Shown piece by piece: positions 23,621 through 36,782 of a stretch of DNA of 64,000 nucleotides. The notes under the pieces were generated by a model that had not been told where the DNA came from, did no database searches, and saw nothing but the letters and a program-made list of their open reading frames with translations. The stretch lies in assembly GCA_027475525.1 (NCBI GenBank), contig JAMWFC010000116.1:2231826-2295825 (forward strand), written 5' to 3'. Made by a program: the position numbers and the translations under genes. The DNA is from Macrolepiota albuminosa. Lineage: Eukaryota; Basidiomycota; Agaricomycetes; Agaricales; Agaricaceae. Each line of letters starts with the position of its first letter. Within the stretch, counting starts at the first letter, position 1.

Positions 23621-23927
23621 TTTGCGCACGTGGAAGGTGGAAGGTGGAGATGGATTTATGTGATGATTTACTGTATTTTTAGCCATCCTAACACTACAAC
23701 TACTCATACTATTCAATTACTATGCATGTACCACAAGAATCCACAATGCTAACTCCATATCCTTTCGAATGATAATTCGTTCAGTAGTGCGAAAGTTCTT
23801 TCAGAAGTTTTACGTAGTAACAATCCACTGTTCGTATCTAATGAGCGTCTCATATGCTCTGGATGTGTATCTGTGAAGTCCGTCACATCCTTCCACCTCC
23901 CAAAAACAGGGATCGTAATCCGTGATT

Positions 23928-24370
23928 CTATGTTTTCCAGATGAGGAAAGCGAGGGAACCGACGTAGAAGTAGATGAAATGCTTTGTTTCTGGATGCACG
24001 TGGAGTTAGCAACACGAAGATGACTCGACATGAACACGTGTAGATGAACGCGTATAATTGCGCGCAACAAGTTCGCGAAGGTGGGAAAAACAATATACGT
24101 ACCATGGGTCACATAACTGCCAAAATTCTTTCCGACGACGACGTGCCATGTTGGTCCATGTCGCCGATCGAACTCCTTCTTGATCTGTGCAGCGATATCT
24201 TTTTCGATGGTGTACTTTTCGAGTGCAGAAGAGGTTATATCGACACTCTCCTGCTGCATCTCCTCGCTCATATCGACATTCTTGATGATTGCCTTGGGCC
24301 CGATGGTGCCTTCTCTGGCACCGGAAGCAGCATCGGCGGTGTTGAGCACGTCGAGTTTGGAATCAGACAT
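23928..24370 (-). CDS. DYN2: Dynein light chain LC8
   Basis: LC8 is a small dimeric hub that holds together dynein intermediate chains and many other partners. The ATG at 24370 opens a family-untypical N-terminal extension of about 30 residues ([20 protein letters not shown]). The conserved body follows: [37 protein letters not shown] and [14 protein letters not shown]. An intron at 23990-24102 (donor GTACGT, acceptor CATCCAG) splits the Glu codon and leads to [20 protein letters not shown], ending at TAG 23930-23928. The core matches LC8 throughout. The extension might be partly untranslated if a later start is used, although no other Met precedes the core's own VDMSEE. Confidence 0.93.
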
Positions 24371-25804
24371 AAAAATTGGATCTAAAGGGCAATAAGCGGC
24401 TGAAAGGTTATCTGGAGTAAAGACAGACGTTTAAGAGTGTCGGTAGTGGTGGAAAGAGACCAAGGACGTGTGTTGGTTCAACTTATAAGTTGCGGCACGT
24501 GCCAGCAGCACATGGGCGTCGAATCCCATCCACCTCACCTCAATGCCTCATTCGTATTCCTGTTCACTCTAACTCCATGCCGTGTTCCTCACGTTTCAGA
24601 CACATCTACATTTCCAGCCACATGTCCTATCCGATCTGTCTTCTACGTATATTAGTGCCCTCGTGCATCCAGTTCCACTATCAGTCTATCTAGTTCTAAC
24701 TCTTTAGAGGCGCAGAAACACCCTCTGCCTACCCCAGTCAACTCCATAGGCGGTGTATTTGTACATCATTGTCGGTCCAGGATCTCTGACTAGCCGGGTG
24801 CTCGTGTTCACGTCCACATGGTCAGAGCCCACCTCTATGCCACCCACGCCATGCAATTCACACCTTTGCCTCCTGCACACTTTTGTCTATTTTCAATTAG
24901 CCAGCAACAGCATACGTTGTTGCATCAGTTTAGGCTCAGCCATCTTGCTGCTGCATGTGGATGTCCAATGATCTTCCCAAAGACATGCACATGTTTGTCC
25001 ATATGTGTCTTATAGAAATCTCGTGTTTCTGGTTGCGCCTTGCTGCTAAAACCGCTTTCTTGTCCGACCAGCCTTGTCTCCAATGCTGGTAATGAAATGT
25101 GTGATATCTACTTGATGAGGCCCTTGACGCCACCAAATATCACCGGATCTCTAACAAACCTGGATTACATAGCCTGTTCCCCTGGCTTTGTTCTTATGTT
25201 TAATCTCATTCACATTCATTTGTTACTATATGTCAGGTGGCATGGAAGTTGCATGGACTTCCTTCCGATACGGCATGGTTTCTATATATGAGCAGCTCAA
25301 GCTTGCACTTTCGTTCGATGTGTAACAACAATTCGCCGTGCAGACTTTGGCCGATCTTGAGGAATGGGGGATACACAGCTGACACATATGTCGTGACTTG
25401 AACCTTGTAAGATGATGTAACGGAACTTTGCAAGAATATCAAAACGTGTAAGTATCGGTCTTCGCGGTGTAATGTCGGTGATATATACTCGTGAGCTTGG
25501 TAGAATGCTATAAATTTTCGCTGGTGAAAATATATGACGTCGACCTTCATGCCACATCCAATAAGCCGTTTTTAAGACATTAACTTGGTTATGGTGCGTT
25601 AAGAATAAATGGAGTACGTCAAAAGTGATGTGTGAGTCGAATTTGAGGCTAGGCAACTTCGAGATTTTCTGGGCCGCATGGTCACCATGAACACCCGAAT
25701 TAATTTGAATTTAGTCCGTTCACACTCTCAGTCAAATCATGCACATCATGACTCATTCCTCAGCCATCGTTGTAGATGAACACACATTAAACTTGTGAGA
25801 GAAT
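24371..25804. other. Long intergenic region without recognised genes
   Basis: About 1.4 kb between divergent LC8 promoter sequence and the 3' end of the kinase gene. Only short unrelated open frames occur on both strands. I see no tRNA-like T-loop, no repeat and no retroelement trace. Confidence 0.4.
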
Positions 25805-28265
25805 CTACGAACATACACTGACGAATCCTTCTCTACTATCTTCCGGTATCTGACTATCCCCACATAACTCGTTCAAGTTCCACCAGTTCTCTAACCTTTT
25901 GCATATTTCCTTGAATGTCTCAGCTGACCCTTTCTCATGTATAACCGTCAGAGACACCACGGGCACTTCGCCGTTTTCAATGTGAACCTGGGGTCCGTGG
26001 AAGTCTACTCTGAACTTGACGGCCTTGAGGATATTCATGACCCCGCTTGGTTCTTTGACCTCCTCAAGACGGCACTTGAGAACATCAGAACCTTCCGGAT
26101 CCTCCAACACAACGCGGATGTTCATGGCCATCAAGAGGCGCTTACACTCGTTTCGCGTGGTTTCGCGGTCAGCGAAGGAAAGTAGATGAAGAGGTGCAGG
26201 TCGAAAGCTGAAGACGTTGCCGAGCCAGGTCCGTTTGGGAGGAGAAGAGAAAGGAGAAAGGATGAATGGTTTGGAGGTAGACGAGGAAAAAGACGCTGTG
26301 TCAGAAGTACCTGGCGATGCTGTGAGAGACTCTCGCTTCTGTTTTTTCAATAGCTTTCCATGTTCTCTTCCTCTCGGCTCAATAATCTGAACACGTCTTC
26401 CGTAGCCCGCTTTAGTCTCCTTCCCCTTCTTCAGCGATGATTTTTTCATCATATCACTGCCTCTGTCGACGACGAAATGATTGTCGTTGGGTATGTTCTC
26501 TTTGTTACTCGGATCGCTAGTGAGGACGGAACGTGGTTTTCGTTTAACACTCAGAGGCCTAGTCTCAATCAGGGGTCTCGCTTTCATTCCACTCCTTGGT
26601 CTTGAACCAGAAGTTTCAGAATCCTGACCTTGAATATAGGTTGGCGTTGAGGGTGGAACGGAAAGCTCAGCCGGATCTTCACTGCCAGCGAAACGATTGA
26701 GGTTGGGAGACCAGAGACCATTTTCTGACGCGGCCGCTTTCGCCTGGAGAACGTTAAGGTGCTGAACCAGCTGATGAAAGAATGCCTGCATCCTGTCGTC
26801 TTCAAATTCAGGGACTTCGAGTGGGGGAAGAAGAGGACTGTTGAATAGAGCGGAAACAGGTAAGGGCGATGAAATTTGAACTTGAATAGCAGGAGTCTGA
26901 GCAAGGGATTCATCTGAGCCTTGTGCGGACAGACGATTCTGACCTGAAGCCCTTCGCGGAGTAGGGGGGCCATCGCGAGGAGGAAGGGAAGAGGGAAAAG
27001 AATCTATGTTCATGATATCAACGGTTTTCTTCGACACTGCTGCTAGAGCCTTATCCTTCCTGCTTTTCTTGCGCCGAAGGCGATCTCGCGCTATCTTCTC
27101 TTCCTCGTCTCGATAAAGTTCCAGTTTACTTGCGCGGTATTGCACCAACAAATGATAAACCCCTTTCTCGAGCCCGGGACTGTCGTTGGATAAACGTTCT
27201 TCAATTTCTTCATCAGAGGTGCCGTTCCACAAAGTACGCAGGTTTGCAAAGATGTCTGGGTCGATCGACTTTCTATCAATTGGTTGCGCTACGCTATCCA
27301 GCCTTGGAGCTACATTGATCGGTACCTTGGGTGGATAAAGCATAAAAAACGGATGGGCCATGATGTCAGGCATAGTGATTCTCTCTGCCACATCGATCGT
27401 AAGCATTCGGCCTATGAGGTTTTGCGCTAAGGCATCCATATCCTCAGGAAATTCAAATTTTCCCGCTTTCACCTTTTCCAGGAGTAGTGCCAGATCTTCA
27501 TCATCGAAAGGGAGATTTCCGGCCAATAGAGCATAGAGGATTACGCCGCAGGACCAGATGTCAGCCGCTGAACCGTTGTACATGATGCCTGAGACTATTT
27601 CCGGAGCAGCGTAGTGAGGGCTACCGCATGACGTACGGAGTAGGCCATCATCAGTTCCTTGCCAGGCAGCCATACCAAAGTCAGCGATTTTAATGTTGAA
27701 ATTTTGATCAAGCAGGATATTTTCGGGCTTTAAATCACGGTGCGCGACGTTGAATCTGTGAAAGTAGTCCATGGCAGATATGATCTGTTGAAAGTAATTC
27801 AGCGCTTCTGGTACGGGCAGTTTGCCTTTGTTGCAGAGATGATCAAACAATTCGCCGCCCTGAATGTACTCCAGGATGAGATAAAGCTCTGTAGACGTTT
27901 CCCATACATCGTAAAGGCGCATCACGTTCGGATGATCCAAGAGTTTCATGACAACTATCTCTCGTTCGATGGCCAATTGAGTATGCTCGGTTGCGTCCGC
28001 CATACGATTGATAGAGACTCGAGAGTTGAGCGTCACCTTCGAGATGATTTTAATCGCAGCATACTGGCCAGTCTCTGAGTGTCGCGCAATCTTGACACGA
28101 CCTATAAGTTTGATATCCGCGGTTTATATATATATGTAGTGGGTCAATTTCAGAGAGGAAAGGCGCACCTGAGGAACCTGAACCTATCTCTCTTCCAATT
28201 TTCCATAGCCCAATCCTTCGCGGGGTTGAGGACACTTTGTGAGGAATCATTGAAGTGTTAGCCAT
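25805..28265 (-). CDS. Gin4/Hsl1/Nim1-type Ser/Thr protein kinase
   Basis: A kinase of the CAMKL group that in yeasts links septins and cell shape to mitotic entry. The ATG at 28265 gives MANTSMIPHKVSSTPRRIG, then the glycine loop GREIGSGSSG. An intron (about 28082-28170, GTGCGC...TATAG) leads to RVKIARHSETGQYAAIKII. Further motifs are EREIVVMKLLDHPNVMRLYD, HRDLKPEN, ADFGMA, CGSPHYAAPE and DIWSCGVILYALLAG, so all catalytic residues are present. A long disordered region with basic clusters follows. A C-terminal domain (about the last 110 residues, FADRETTRNECKRLLMAMNI...VEVSLTV-like) resembles the KA1-type membrane-binding end of Hsl1/Gin4. It is divergently arranged with DNA ligase IV. Which of the Gin4, Hsl1 or Kcc4 relatives it matches cannot be told here. 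Confidence 0.85.
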
Positions 28266-28353
28266 GAAGTCCAGGAAAGAAAAGGGTTATGTGGCTGACC
28301 TTAGCATACAAAGTGAGCTTGTGTTCAGAGGTAGAAGTGGAGGTCATCAGGAA

Positions 28354-28507
28354 GTAAACAAGTGTAAAGAACGCGTCGTTTCCGGCGAAATGAGTCACGA
28401 GTAACCGCCATTGGCCACATTAATATTGTGGTAAACAAGTGTAAAGAACGCGTCGTTTCCGGCGAAATGAGTCACGAGTAACCGCCATTGGCCACATTAA
28501 TATTGTG
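28354..28507. repeat. Perfect tandem duplication, 2 x 77 bp
   Basis: Copies at 28354-28430 and 28431-28507 are identical. They lie in the divergent promoter between the kinase and DNA ligase IV, where the first ligase exon should be. Confidence 0.97.
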
Positions 28508-28589
28508 ACAAAGTCGAGGTGATTCACCAAGGGCTTGTACATCGGTCCACAATTCTTTCATTCCTCATTGATTACTGTTTCCTTCAAAG

Positions 28590-31500
28590 ATGATGCAACC
28601 GACCCCGGCCCCTCCTCTGTACCCAACTCTCCCAGATCCCAGACAGCGCAGGGTGAGGACGATGAACAACTGAAGCCACCCCCACAGAACATGGGAAGTG
28701 CCCCGTTTGGAGTTTTAGTTGGGCTCTTTGAGAAGCTGTCAAATGAAAGGAAGCATGAAAGGAAGAAGAAGCTTATAGACGCTTGGTTTAATGTATGACC
28801 AGGAAAACTCACAAGTCTGTTAACTCTAAGAGCTCGCTTCAGCACTGGCGCGATGAGAAGGGATTTGACTTATATCCCGTTCTGCGTCTCATACTTCCAC
28901 AGGTGCGCTTCAAGTCAATTGGGAAAACAGGCGTTGGACTGACTATGTGGCGTCAAAATGATGCAGAAAGATCGTGAACGTGCCGTATATGGGCTGAAGG
29001 AAAAGAACCTTGCAAAGACATACATCAAGTTAATTCCATTAGGGATGAAAGACCCGGATGCCATACGCCTGTTAAATTGGAAAAGACCAACAGAGAGGGA
29101 CGTATGTATCGCTTAGCATGTACTAAGGTCTACGCTGAACAGCCTGTGGCGTTTACTCACTTTCAGAAAACATCTGGAGACTTTCCCACTGTCCTCTATG
29201 AAGTTGTTAGCAAACGTTCATCTGTCATTGAAAGCTCGCTTTCGATCGACGAGCTGAATGGTTTATTGGACACATTGGCACAGAATATGGGGAAACAGTA
29301 AAGTTCTGCCTTCCGATTCTTCCTATTTCTTATAGTAATCTAGAGATGCCCAATCTAAAATACTACAGAAAGTATACAATCGTTCCACACCCACGGAACA
29401 ACGGTGGATTGTCAGGATCATTTTGAAAGGTGTGACGATAATTCATCATCCTTAAAGTCTGCGAAACTCACCCTTGACGTAGACATGAACATATCTGTAA
29501 AAGAAACGACTGTGTTTGCGGTATTCCATCCAGATGCGCAAGATCTTTACAATACTTGTTCAGATCTCAAGAAGGTTGCATGGGAACTGTGGGACCAAAC
29601 TCATCGACTAAATGCCCAAGTGAGTCATATTACTTTGCTTGATCTGCGCGAAAGGATTTGTCATTGATCTATCGCTCTAGGATAAAACAGTCCAGCTTTT
29701 CCATGCGTTCACTCCTATGCTATGTAAACGACCGACCAGAAAGATCGAGGACACAGTCAAGGAGATGGGTGGCTCTGAGTTTTTCATCGAAGAAAAGCTC
29801 GACGGTGAGAGGATGCAACTACACAAGAGAGGGAACGAGTTTTTTTATTGCTCAAGGTTGGAGTCTCCCAAAAGCTCGACGGTGAGAGGATGCAACTACA
29901 CAAGAGAGGGAACGAGTTTTTTTATTGCTCAAGGTTGGAGTCTCCCATGTGTGCTTATGAGTTCTCACCCGGCATTTCAGAAAGGGAAAAGATTATACTT
30001 ACCTTTACGGTAAACACATTGGTACTGGCAGTTTGACTCCATTCATCGACAAAGCATTTGATCCAAGGATTGATGAGTCCGTATCAATTCCATGTTTACG
30101 AACCAATCTATCAACCCCTCTCATAGTATCATTCTTGATGGCGAAATGTTGGTGTGGGATCCAGTATCTGAACGTAACCTTCCCTTTGGAACGTTGAAGA
30201 CAGCGGCACTGGGTATGTTTCCCAATTTCTTTGGTTGTTATTCTATAATTATATAATACTCCATCGCTCTCAGACAGGTCAAAAAAAGAGCATAACCCTC
30301 GCCCATGCTGTAAGTTATACGTTCTCTGTCTGGTTTTGAATCTCAAATTTTGCGAAGTCAAGGTCTTCGATCTCTTGTATCTCAATGGCCAGTCACTTCT
30401 TGAGAGGTCAACGGCGTTCAGAAAGAAGAACTTGCACAGCTGCCTGATCTCTTGTATCTCAATGGCCAGTCACTTCTTGAGAGGTCAACGGCGTTCAGAA
30501 AGAAGAACTTGCACAGCTGCCTCAAAGAAATCACGGGACGCATTGAATTTGCGTGGAATACAAAGGGAAGACAGCGAAGGACATTAGAGAACGGATGGAT
30601 GAAGTTATGGCCGCAAGAGGAGAAGGTCTAGTCATCAAACATCCTTTAGCGAAGTATGTGCTCAATGGGAGAAACATGGACTGGATCAAGGTATGCCACT
30701 CCTTTTTTTCTGACCGTCAGTCAGTTCATTCTTGGCAATTAGGTTAAACCGGAGTACATGGTAGGTAGAAATAGTGACATTCAAAATACATATCCGCTTA
30801 TCTTTTACTCGAGGACAATATGGGAGAGACAGTTGATGTCCTCGTTGTTAGTAGGTTGAGGACCTCGTCACTCATTTTTATAGGCTAATACTACCTCCAG
30901 GTGCCAATTATGGGTCCGGCAAACGAGGTGGTGGAGTGTCAACATTGATTTGTGCAGTCCTTGATGATCGACGACCTTCTGAAGATGATGATGAACCAAA
31001 GTACTGTTCGTTCATTGCTTCGAACGGTCTGATTCATGCTCGTTTCTTTCTGCTAGATACAGTACATTTGTTCGTATCGGTTCTGGCTTGTCATTCGCAG
31101 ATTATGTGTGGGTTCGTGAGAAGCCATGGAAGACTTGGGACCCCAAACGTCCTCCGCAGTTCCTATTGACTTCAAAGCGGTCTCATGAAGATAAGGGCGA
31201 TGTTTATCTAGAACCCGAGGAGTTGGTCACAGTTACAACAAGTAAACTATTGCTAATCTCGACTTTAGTTCGTTCATTCTCAAGGTAAAAGCTGCGGAAA
31301 TTGTACCTTCAGGTGGGCATTGCGCGTGTGTTCCGCGCAATTAATTTTGAGAATTGTCTACAGATCAATATGATATGGGTTTCACAATGCGTTTCCCGCG
31401 AGCGCTCGCAATCCGTGATGATCTTAGCATTGCAGATTGCATGACTGCAACAGGTATTGGTTCAATGGACTCTCCATTCGGAAAATTGTGGTAACAGGCT

Positions 31501-33270
31501 TGACAGAAATATTGGAAAGCGTTCGCTCTGAAAAAAAGCGAAAGATGGAGAGTGATACAGGGTAAGTCATCTCTGACCGGCGGACATGTTTGTGATTAAC
31601 CATGCCTGTAGGGTTTCACAGAAAAAGCGCAAGACAGTTGCCAAAAAAGTAGAACAGGATTTCGACCGTAATTAACGCCTCTGACTTTTCATTCTAGCCG
31701 GTGATGCTTCCGGAGTATCAGGGACCAAAATTGAAGGGAGTAGCGGTGACAAGTCGTCTTTTTAACGGTATGAAATTTGGTGCGTTGCATCTAGCTGACA
31801 TTGTTGCACACGCTGAAGACCATGATAGTGGTTATGTCTGATCCAAAATCACGAACAGGGGATCAAGACAAGAAGGATCTAATGAAACTGTTGGTTCCCT
31901 CTCAATTTCTAGTTGGGGTCATTGACCTGAATCATGCTAGCATTCACACGAATGGTGGAACATGCGCCCAGATTGCAACAAATCAATCCAACTTGTTTGT
32001 GGTATATGGCGGCATGGTTACTCGTAGGTATTCTCTGGTAATCGAAAATGCCGCATTGGTGGCTCAGGCTTTCATTTCTTCAGCTTACGACCTCAAATTA
32101 CTGATCAACAAAGGAATCTACGACGTCATCAAGCCTGAATGGGTAACTGATTCAATCGATGGTCAGGCTCTTGCGCCTTTCTATAAGAGGTATTTTTGGA
32201 TCCCTTCACCCAAACCCGCGTTCAAACTATACAACACACAGATATTTTTTCCACGCAAAGACTGAACGAGTCGAGGCAGATGATTTCGAAGATGCAGACA
32301 ATGAGATTGATGACGAGGTTAAAAGTGAAGAGAAACCGCTTTCACCCGCTTCCCAGGCAGTACAAGAATCTCCTGCCCCGCCTGGAAATGAGGAGCAATC
32401 GGACGCTGTGAAAGACGAAAAGCCCGATGATCCTGACCTCGCGGACTGGTTCAAAGTCGATGATATGAAGCAGGAAGAAGACATCAAGTACGAATCGGTT
32501 ACAGACGCAGACTCTGACAATGCCGACGTTGCGGACGAAGACGATGACCTTGACGACTGGTTTAACATCAAGAAATCCTCTACGGAGCCACCTACCCCGG
32601 CCGAGCCGGAGTCAAGTCAAGCCTCGTCGGTATGCTTGTAAAGATTTATATCTAGGGCTGACTGCTCATCTCTTTACAAAGTTTGTGGATGTCACAATGG
32701 GAGAGACTGAAGATGCTATGGAGTACGATCAAGAAAAAATTTTCAGACATTTGTGCGTTTCTTACCTTATTTTCGTTGTTGAATAATCCCTTACTCGGCC
32801 GTTTAAAGATGCTTCTATCTTGATTCCCCCGAAAACGCACAGAAAAACGGCTTGATAATCAAGTCCAAGAATGAAGCGGACCTCAACAAGAGGTATGGCA
32901 AACACTTTTTGATCCAAATTACGTAGTCTGATTATACTGAAGCTTTGCTGAGCTTTCTGTGAAAATCATGGAGAACGGAGGGAAGGTTGTGGATCTCACA
33001 GAGCCAAGGCTTACACACATTATCATTGATAAACGGGACGACAGTCGTCGTCTAGAACTAATGAAGCGCACGTCAAAGTCAGTCCTTACAGACTTTGCTT
33101 TTTCTACTGGTGCTAACTTCCTTCTGCAAGGCCCAAGAGGCGTCACCTTGTTGTTTCTGAATTCATTCACGCCTGTCTGGAGGAGGAGACGTTGCTCGAT
33201 GAAGAAGGTGTGTGTCCACGACCATGCAGTGAAAATTCACTGATCCGTCCGGGCAGATTTTGTTCCTTGA
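28590..33270 (+). CDS. LIG4: DNA ligase IV (non-homologous end joining), start not resolved
   Basis: Lig4 seals double-strand breaks together with Xrcc4/Lif1. About twenty exons can be joined. N-terminal domain: PPPQNMGSAPFGVLVGLFEK, HWRDEKGFDLYPVLRLILPQ, KDRERAVYGLKEKNLAKTY and TEQRWIVRIILK. The adenylation site is FIEEKLDGERMQLHKRG with the nucleophilic Lys. Further motifs are GSLTPFIDKAFDPR, ILDGEMLVWDP, KVFDLLYLNGQ, RGEGLVIKHP, MDWIKVKPEYM and GSGKRGGGVSTLICAVLDD. Two BRCT domains end the protein (YDVIKPEWVTDSI near 32120; HLVVSEFIHACLEE near 33150), with an acidic linker between them. TGA is at 33268-33270. Two problems exist: no ATG is found in frame before the first recognisable exon, and two 77-bp duplications plus an apparent one-base loss near 30551 break coding exons. 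Confidence 0.88.
29793..29946. repeat. Perfect tandem duplication, 2 x 77 bp, covering the ligase active site
   Basis: Copies at 29793-29869 and 29870-29946 are identical. Each contains the catalytic KLDGERMQLHK codons and the start of the next intron. Confidence 0.97.
30369..30522. repeat. Perfect tandem duplication, 2 x 77 bp, in a ligase exon
   Basis: Copies at 30369-30445 and 30446-30522 are identical and lie wholly inside an exon (DLLYLNGQSLLERSTAFRKK). The 77-bp insertion shifts the reading frame. Confidence 0.97.
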
Positions 33271-33604
33271 GACAATGCAATTCGGGCGGTGCTTGAAGCT
33301 TATATAAGTCTCATCAATGTTTAATTTTACCATTACTCGTATCCTGTATACTTGCCACTCGTATGAATACACGATTGTCACTAAAAGATTTGGCCGCGGA
33401 GTTGATTTGTTGTGACGTGTTTACTTTGGACACTGAGCGCGTCTTAGCCTTTTTTTGTCTCACGTCCGGCACGATACGCTTGATACCCTCCCTACCTCCA
33501 TCTTCCCTCAAATCGCCCTCTTTCTGCGTTACACTCCTCATTCCTCTCTTTGACGCGTCTTTCAGCGTTAAAAGCTCTTGCTGCACCTTCGTTGGTGTCC
33601 CGTC

Positions 33605-36551
33605 ATGTTCAAACCCCAGGCATCGCCCATTTCACAGATGCTTCTTTCTCTAGGCCTTACGCGTGAAGACCTCATGAAGGAGACAGACAACATGCGCAAT
33701 TTCTTAAACACAGAAAATGCAGCTGTTCCACGTATTGCTGAAGCACTCAACGCCCTTTCGCCCCCCTCTGTTCCTGAAAACCGAATGACAGCCAAACCGC
33801 CTAGCACGTCAGCTTCATTCACGCGTTCCCGGTCCCGCGCGAACTCTAACGCCTTCCGGGAAATCTCTCCTCCCATCACGCCCGTGAAATCTGAGCCAGT
33901 CGAAGGAGGCGTCCCCGGCCCCCTGCGTGCATTTGGCAGCATGGAGGAAGTCATTGAACGCCAAAGGCGACAAAGCAGGAGGGAGAAAAAGGAACGGCGG
34001 GAGAGAGAGCGCGAGTTGCAGACAAAATTGAGCGGGACACAGGCACCCTCGCCATCCCCTGGCGACGCGCCACAAAGTGGTTTCAAGCTCGATTCTCGGA
34101 CGAAACCACGCGTCGAGACGCCTTTCATAACAGATAACACCCAAGCTTCGGCTGGTGGGACATCCTCTCAGGTTTGTGGATGTTATTCGACGCGTCATCA
34201 TGTCCCTCTAATGCCTTTCTGGTGTACTTAGGGCGACAGTACATCTGTTGTGCCAGTTACACCTCAACGGCACAAGTACTACCGAGAACATACTAATATC
34301 AGCTCGAGCACCTACTCCCAGCCATTCATCAGAGTACGTTCTCATCCACGGCAGAACGTATCATACTGACTATTGTACAGCAACAGACTCCAGTGAAAAC
34401 TGAGTCACCGAGTGTGACACCCGTAATGCAACCCCCAGCTACCTCTCAGCAACAATACCTTACATACCCCCAATACCTTGCCTGTGCCCGTCTACTACCT
34501 CATCTCGGATTCCCAAATGCACAGGCTGGTCCTTCAATGCCTCCCGTTACACCTCAGAATCGACGTACTTACACGCTTCATACCAAACATGAAAGTTCTC
34601 CTTTGCCCCCGTCCTCACCACCTTTCCCGTCCTCTCCTGTCTTCACACCGAATCGGCCTCCTGTAAACCTTGTCTCCTCCCCAGGTCCAATGGGTCCTCT
34701 TCCTGAGGAGGAAGAATATGATAAATTACCTTATACCCTTCCCCCTGGTCCGTACTCCCCTCACAAACCAGATCTTTCCTATGCGGCACTTGTTGGCCAA
34801 GCGATTCTATCTTCTCCCCAACACAGACTCACACTTCAAGAAATCTACGACTGGATCACAATTGTGTATCCGCACTTCAAACGCGGCGAAACAACATGGA
34901 TGAACAGCATCAGGCATGTTCTGAGCACCACTATATGTTTCCGCAAAGTTCCTCGTGATCGGTCTGTAGGGCGGACACTCTGGGCCATATGGGACGAGGA
35001 TCTGGAATGCTTCAAAGGTGGAGGATTCAGGAAACATCTTTGCAAAGACATTGCTGAAAGTCTTGCCGCCAAGGCTGAGCAATCCAAAGGTAAAGGAAAG
35101 GGTCGAAAGCGTGCGGAAACAGACGATGGAGCAGACCCAAGAAAGCCAAAGCGTGCTAAAAGAGAGCAAGTAGGAACACCGGCCGCACTTCTGACAGCCT
35201 CTTACATGCCTGCCACGTTGACAGCCCATCCTTTGTTTCCGCCAACGCGCCCTGCAACCCATCACCAACCCTACTATGAGAGTTGTATGCAACCTCAGAC
35301 TCTACCTGCAGAAGTCATATTCCCTCCTCTTCCTGCTGGTGTTGGTTATAACCGCCTCATCTCGACTTTAAGTACAGTTAAACCTCTCCCGACGGTTGCA
35401 GAAGGTGACTCGCAAACGGAACCTGAACGGGAGAAGGAAGAGGATGGGGTTGAAGCCTCTGAAGTTGCACCTTCGCCTGAGTCGACCCCGATTGTGGCAT
35501 CAGATTCAGCGCCATCATCATTGCCTGACCTCACGCCAAACTGCAGTTCCTCTAGTCCCCCACCGGAGTCAAGCGATTTGGGAACTTCCAGCTCGAGTAT
35601 CGAGGATGTTAATCTGGATGATTATATCACGATTGGCGGTGATATTGAAGACGCCGAAGAAGGGAGCCCTGCTAAAGATGAGGATGACAATGTCTTTATC
35701 CAGTCTTTGTTGAGCCCTGCGAGGGATTTGGGTAGATCACCGAAAGCAGCAGAGAAGTCCAAGACGCAGGAGTTTACACTCGGTTCGGGATTCAAGCTTG
35801 AACTAGGTAATGTGAACTCGTCCGATGATGACGATCAAGCTCTGTGGATGCGTACGAAAGGGGTTACTAGGAGCCCAGATGGAAGGAGACTTAGCGTACG
35901 TTGACATTTTCTTTCGATTTTTGGAGGGGCAGCTAACTGTACCTTGTGCAGAAAAAGATGACCTTCCCACCTGTTCCTACTTCCCCCACTTTGAATCGGA
36001 AAGCTAGTTGTCATGGGGGGAAGGTTTCGAAACCATTGCCAAGCAAGAAGTCGCTGGATGCCGAGCGTCCCACAACGCCCACGCCTTCTACACCGCCACG
36101 AACGGCGTCTCAACTGCCGGTGTCGTCGGTTCGTACACCATTGTCATCGAAAGGAGTCAATCCTGCGGCTTTGCATTCAGAGTGGGATGACGACGATGGA
36201 CGTGCTGGGGAGTTGGAACTCAACAGAACGCCTCGCAAACGTGTCGTCAGCTCGGGGACTCATGGAGGAGCGCCTGTCACTCCCCGACGTCTGGTGTTTC
36301 CGACAAACCAAAATGAATCGCCGTTTTCGACACCAGCGGGTGGAACGATATTCTCTCCGTTCCGAACGCCTGGCTCGCGCTCGGTGTTCGACCCCCATGA
36401 TCCTGGTGCACTCCTGGACGAAGAGCTGAACCGGATGGGGGCGGCCACGGGGGATTCACCCGCGGGTTTGTTTGGGAAGGGAAGAGGGTCTCTTTTGTAC
36501 GAGAGTCCTGGATTCTCATCGAGTCCAGGACAGTATACTCGGTGGTGGTGA
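33605..36551 (+). CDS. Forkhead transcription factor
   Basis: The ATG at 33605 (MFKPQASPISQMLLSLGL) opens a disordered region with a basic Arg/Glu-rich helix (RRQSRREKKERRERERELQ). Introns are at 34172-34231, about 34333-34380, and from 35899 to about 35951. The forkhead DNA-binding domain lies about 34765-35010: DLSYAALVGQAILSSPQHRL, LTLQEIYDWITIVYPHF, TTWMNSIRHVLSTTICFRKV and GRTLWAIWDEDLECF. The recognition helix reads NSIRHVLS, as in forkhead proteins, but CF replaces the usual aromatic pattern before the wing. Basic NLS-like stretches follow (KGKGRKRAE, RKPKRAKRE). The C-terminal half is acidic and Ser/Pro-rich, with many SP/TP sites that could be CDK targets (inference). The frame ends QYTRWW at 36551. 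Confidence 0.88.
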
Positions 36552-36782
36552 GACGACTTGATATGACATGACACGAGGATCTACATTGTATTTTTGTTGA
36601 CATTGGCTATGGCTACGGTTATCTATGTACTGCTGCTTGTATAGTAGGAAATGTATGGATTGGTCACGGGTGTCACAAGGCGTGATCTGAGCGGGAAGTT
36701 GGGAGCGTTCATCGTTGGACTCTGACTGACCCGGCACTCTGCTGCTCTTTCTTGATCCACCACCGTCGTCTCCCTCGCTGCA

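Noticed and set aside
24371..25804. A hidden gene in the 1.4-kb gap between LC8 and the kinase
   Set aside because: No open frame could be joined in phase over consensus introns, and none of the fragments resembled a known family.
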